A stretch of 64,000 nucleotides of DNA from Herbiconiux aconitum. GTDB lineage: Bacteria; Actinomycetota; Actinomycetes; Actinomycetales; Microbacteriaceae. This document shows positions 63,454-64,000 of this stretch, one piece after another. Position 1 is the first letter of the stretch; every line of letters starts with the position of its first letter. The DNA is taken from NCBI RefSeq assembly GCF_024979235.1, contig NZ_JANLCM010000001.1, positions 124,001 through 188,000 on the forward strand, given 5' to 3'. A model generated the notes under the pieces. That model searched no databases and was not told the DNA's origin. It saw only the letters and a list, made by a program, of their open reading frames with translations. A program made the translations under genes and the position numbers.

Positions 63454-64000
63454 TCAGGCCGCGACGTCGACCTCCACCGCGTCTTCCAGCTCCGCGAGCG
63501 TCAGCCGCGCACCGAATGCCGGGCCGCCGGGCTGCAGGATGCGTCCGCCCGCGAGGCCGTCGATGACGAGCGGGTCGTACCCCATCGCGTCCACCATCCG
63601 CGAGACCAGCGCCACTGCCTGCGGGTCGTCGCCGGCGACGCCCTGAGCGCGCCGCTCCGGGTCGCCCGCCGGTCGGCGGTCTTCTTCGAGGTCGTGGTAG
63701 CCCGTGTGATTGAGGGTCTTCACCACGGAAGCGCCGGCGAGGTGGCGCTGCACGATCTCGCTGGTTCCGAGAGCGCTGTCGGTGAAGGCTGCCAACGTTC
63801 CGTCGGTGGGCGCCCAGTAGTTCATCGCGTCGATCACGATCTTGCCCCGCAGCGCCTCGGCGTCGATCGCGAGAAAACGGTGCAGCGGGATGGCGAGCAC
63901 GACCACGTCGGCCCGCCCGATGCCCTCGGCTGCCCAGACGGGCTCGACTCCCGGCATCACCACCTGCGCGATGAGGGAGATGCGCTCCGGCGAACCCGAC
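63454..64000 (-). CDS. NADPH-dependent F420 reductase-like oxidoreductase (5' end outside window)
   Basis: The frame stays open to the right edge (SGSPERISLIAQVVMPG), so about 30-40 N-terminal residues, with the first nucleotide-binding loop, are missing. The visible part has GRADVVVLAIPLHRFLAID, GKIVIDAMNYWAPTDG, VVKTLNHTGYHDLEED and MGYDPLVIDGLAGGRILQPGG. This is the F420-reductase/NADP-binding 6-phosphogluconate-like fold. Whether it uses F420 or another cofactor cannot be told here. It precedes the SahH-like gene by 62 bp on the same strand. Confidence 0.85.
   Translation of the reverse strand, partial: SGSPERISLIAQVVMPGVEPVWAAEGIGRADVVVLAIPLHRFLAIDAEALRGKIVIDAMNYWAPTDGTLAAFTDSALGTSEIVQRHLAGASVVKTLNHTGYHDLEEDRRPAGDPERRAQGVAGDDPQAVALVSRMVDAMGYDPLVIDGLAGGRILQPGGPAFGARLTLAELEDAVEVDVAA

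Overview
The window is one contiguous piece of a high-GC actinobacterial chromosome. GC-rich codons, frequent GTG starts, 1-4 nt stop/start overlaps, split acyl-CoA carboxylase subunits (including an epsilon subunit), an LCP protein and CWB2-repeat surface proteins point to Micrococcales, most likely Microbacteriaceae. This placement is inferred from gene content and sequence style, not from a marker tree. I saw no rRNA, tRNA, CRISPR array, transposase or phage gene.

Left third (1-21340), cell envelope. A secreted streptogrisin-like protease with cell-wall-binding repeats runs off the left edge. Then comes a dTDP-sugar and glycosyltransferase locus: rmlA, rmlC, a five-part methyltransferase/kinase-like/coiled-coil/GT2/GT4 protein, an acyltransferase-3, a WecE-type sugar aminotransferase, a GtrB-like polyprenyl-phosphate GT2, a polytopic membrane protein, a second GT2 and GtrA on the minus strand, facing rmlB, rmlD and a GT4 on the plus strand. 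An LCP ligase follows, translationally coupled to purE and purK. The set looks built to make, modify and attach a deoxysugar-containing wall polymer.

Middle (21968-45244), core metabolism. Genes for the biotin-dependent acyl-CoA carboxylase are scattered as birA, a beta subunit, an epsilon subunit and a biotin carboxylase/BCCP alpha chain. Between them lie a secreted M1 peptidase, galE, an MprF-like membrane protein, a three-gene LuxR-type two-component locus, a TrmA-type RNA methyltransferase and maf. After the alpha chain come an LpdA-like flavoprotein, purine nucleoside phosphorylase, a phosphohexomutase and a PoxB-type pyruvate dehydrogenase.

Right third (45694-64000), catabolism and transport. 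A tightly overlapping histidine-utilisation operon (hutH-hutU-M20 amidohydrolase-hutF-hutI) diverges from an IclR-type regulator with a perfect palindrome between them. Then come an orphan PTS EIIA/EIIB pair, a WYL regulator facing an ABC-2 drug-type exporter plus a VOC protein, adenosine deaminase, a secreted putative metalloprotease, a second IclR regulator beside an unusual S-adenosylhomocysteine-hydrolase-like gene, and a partial F420/NADP-type oxidoreductase.

The least expected content is intergenic. Several families of structured repeats fill the gaps: seven copies of an ACATGT-centred repeat, arranged as inverted pairs that bracket other hairpins; two hairpins with an almost identical core but different self-complementary arms flanking the M1 peptidase; and two further hairpin families each seen twice. 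There is also a compact promoter/stem-loop/terminator unit that looks like an undescribed small RNA (31264-31392).
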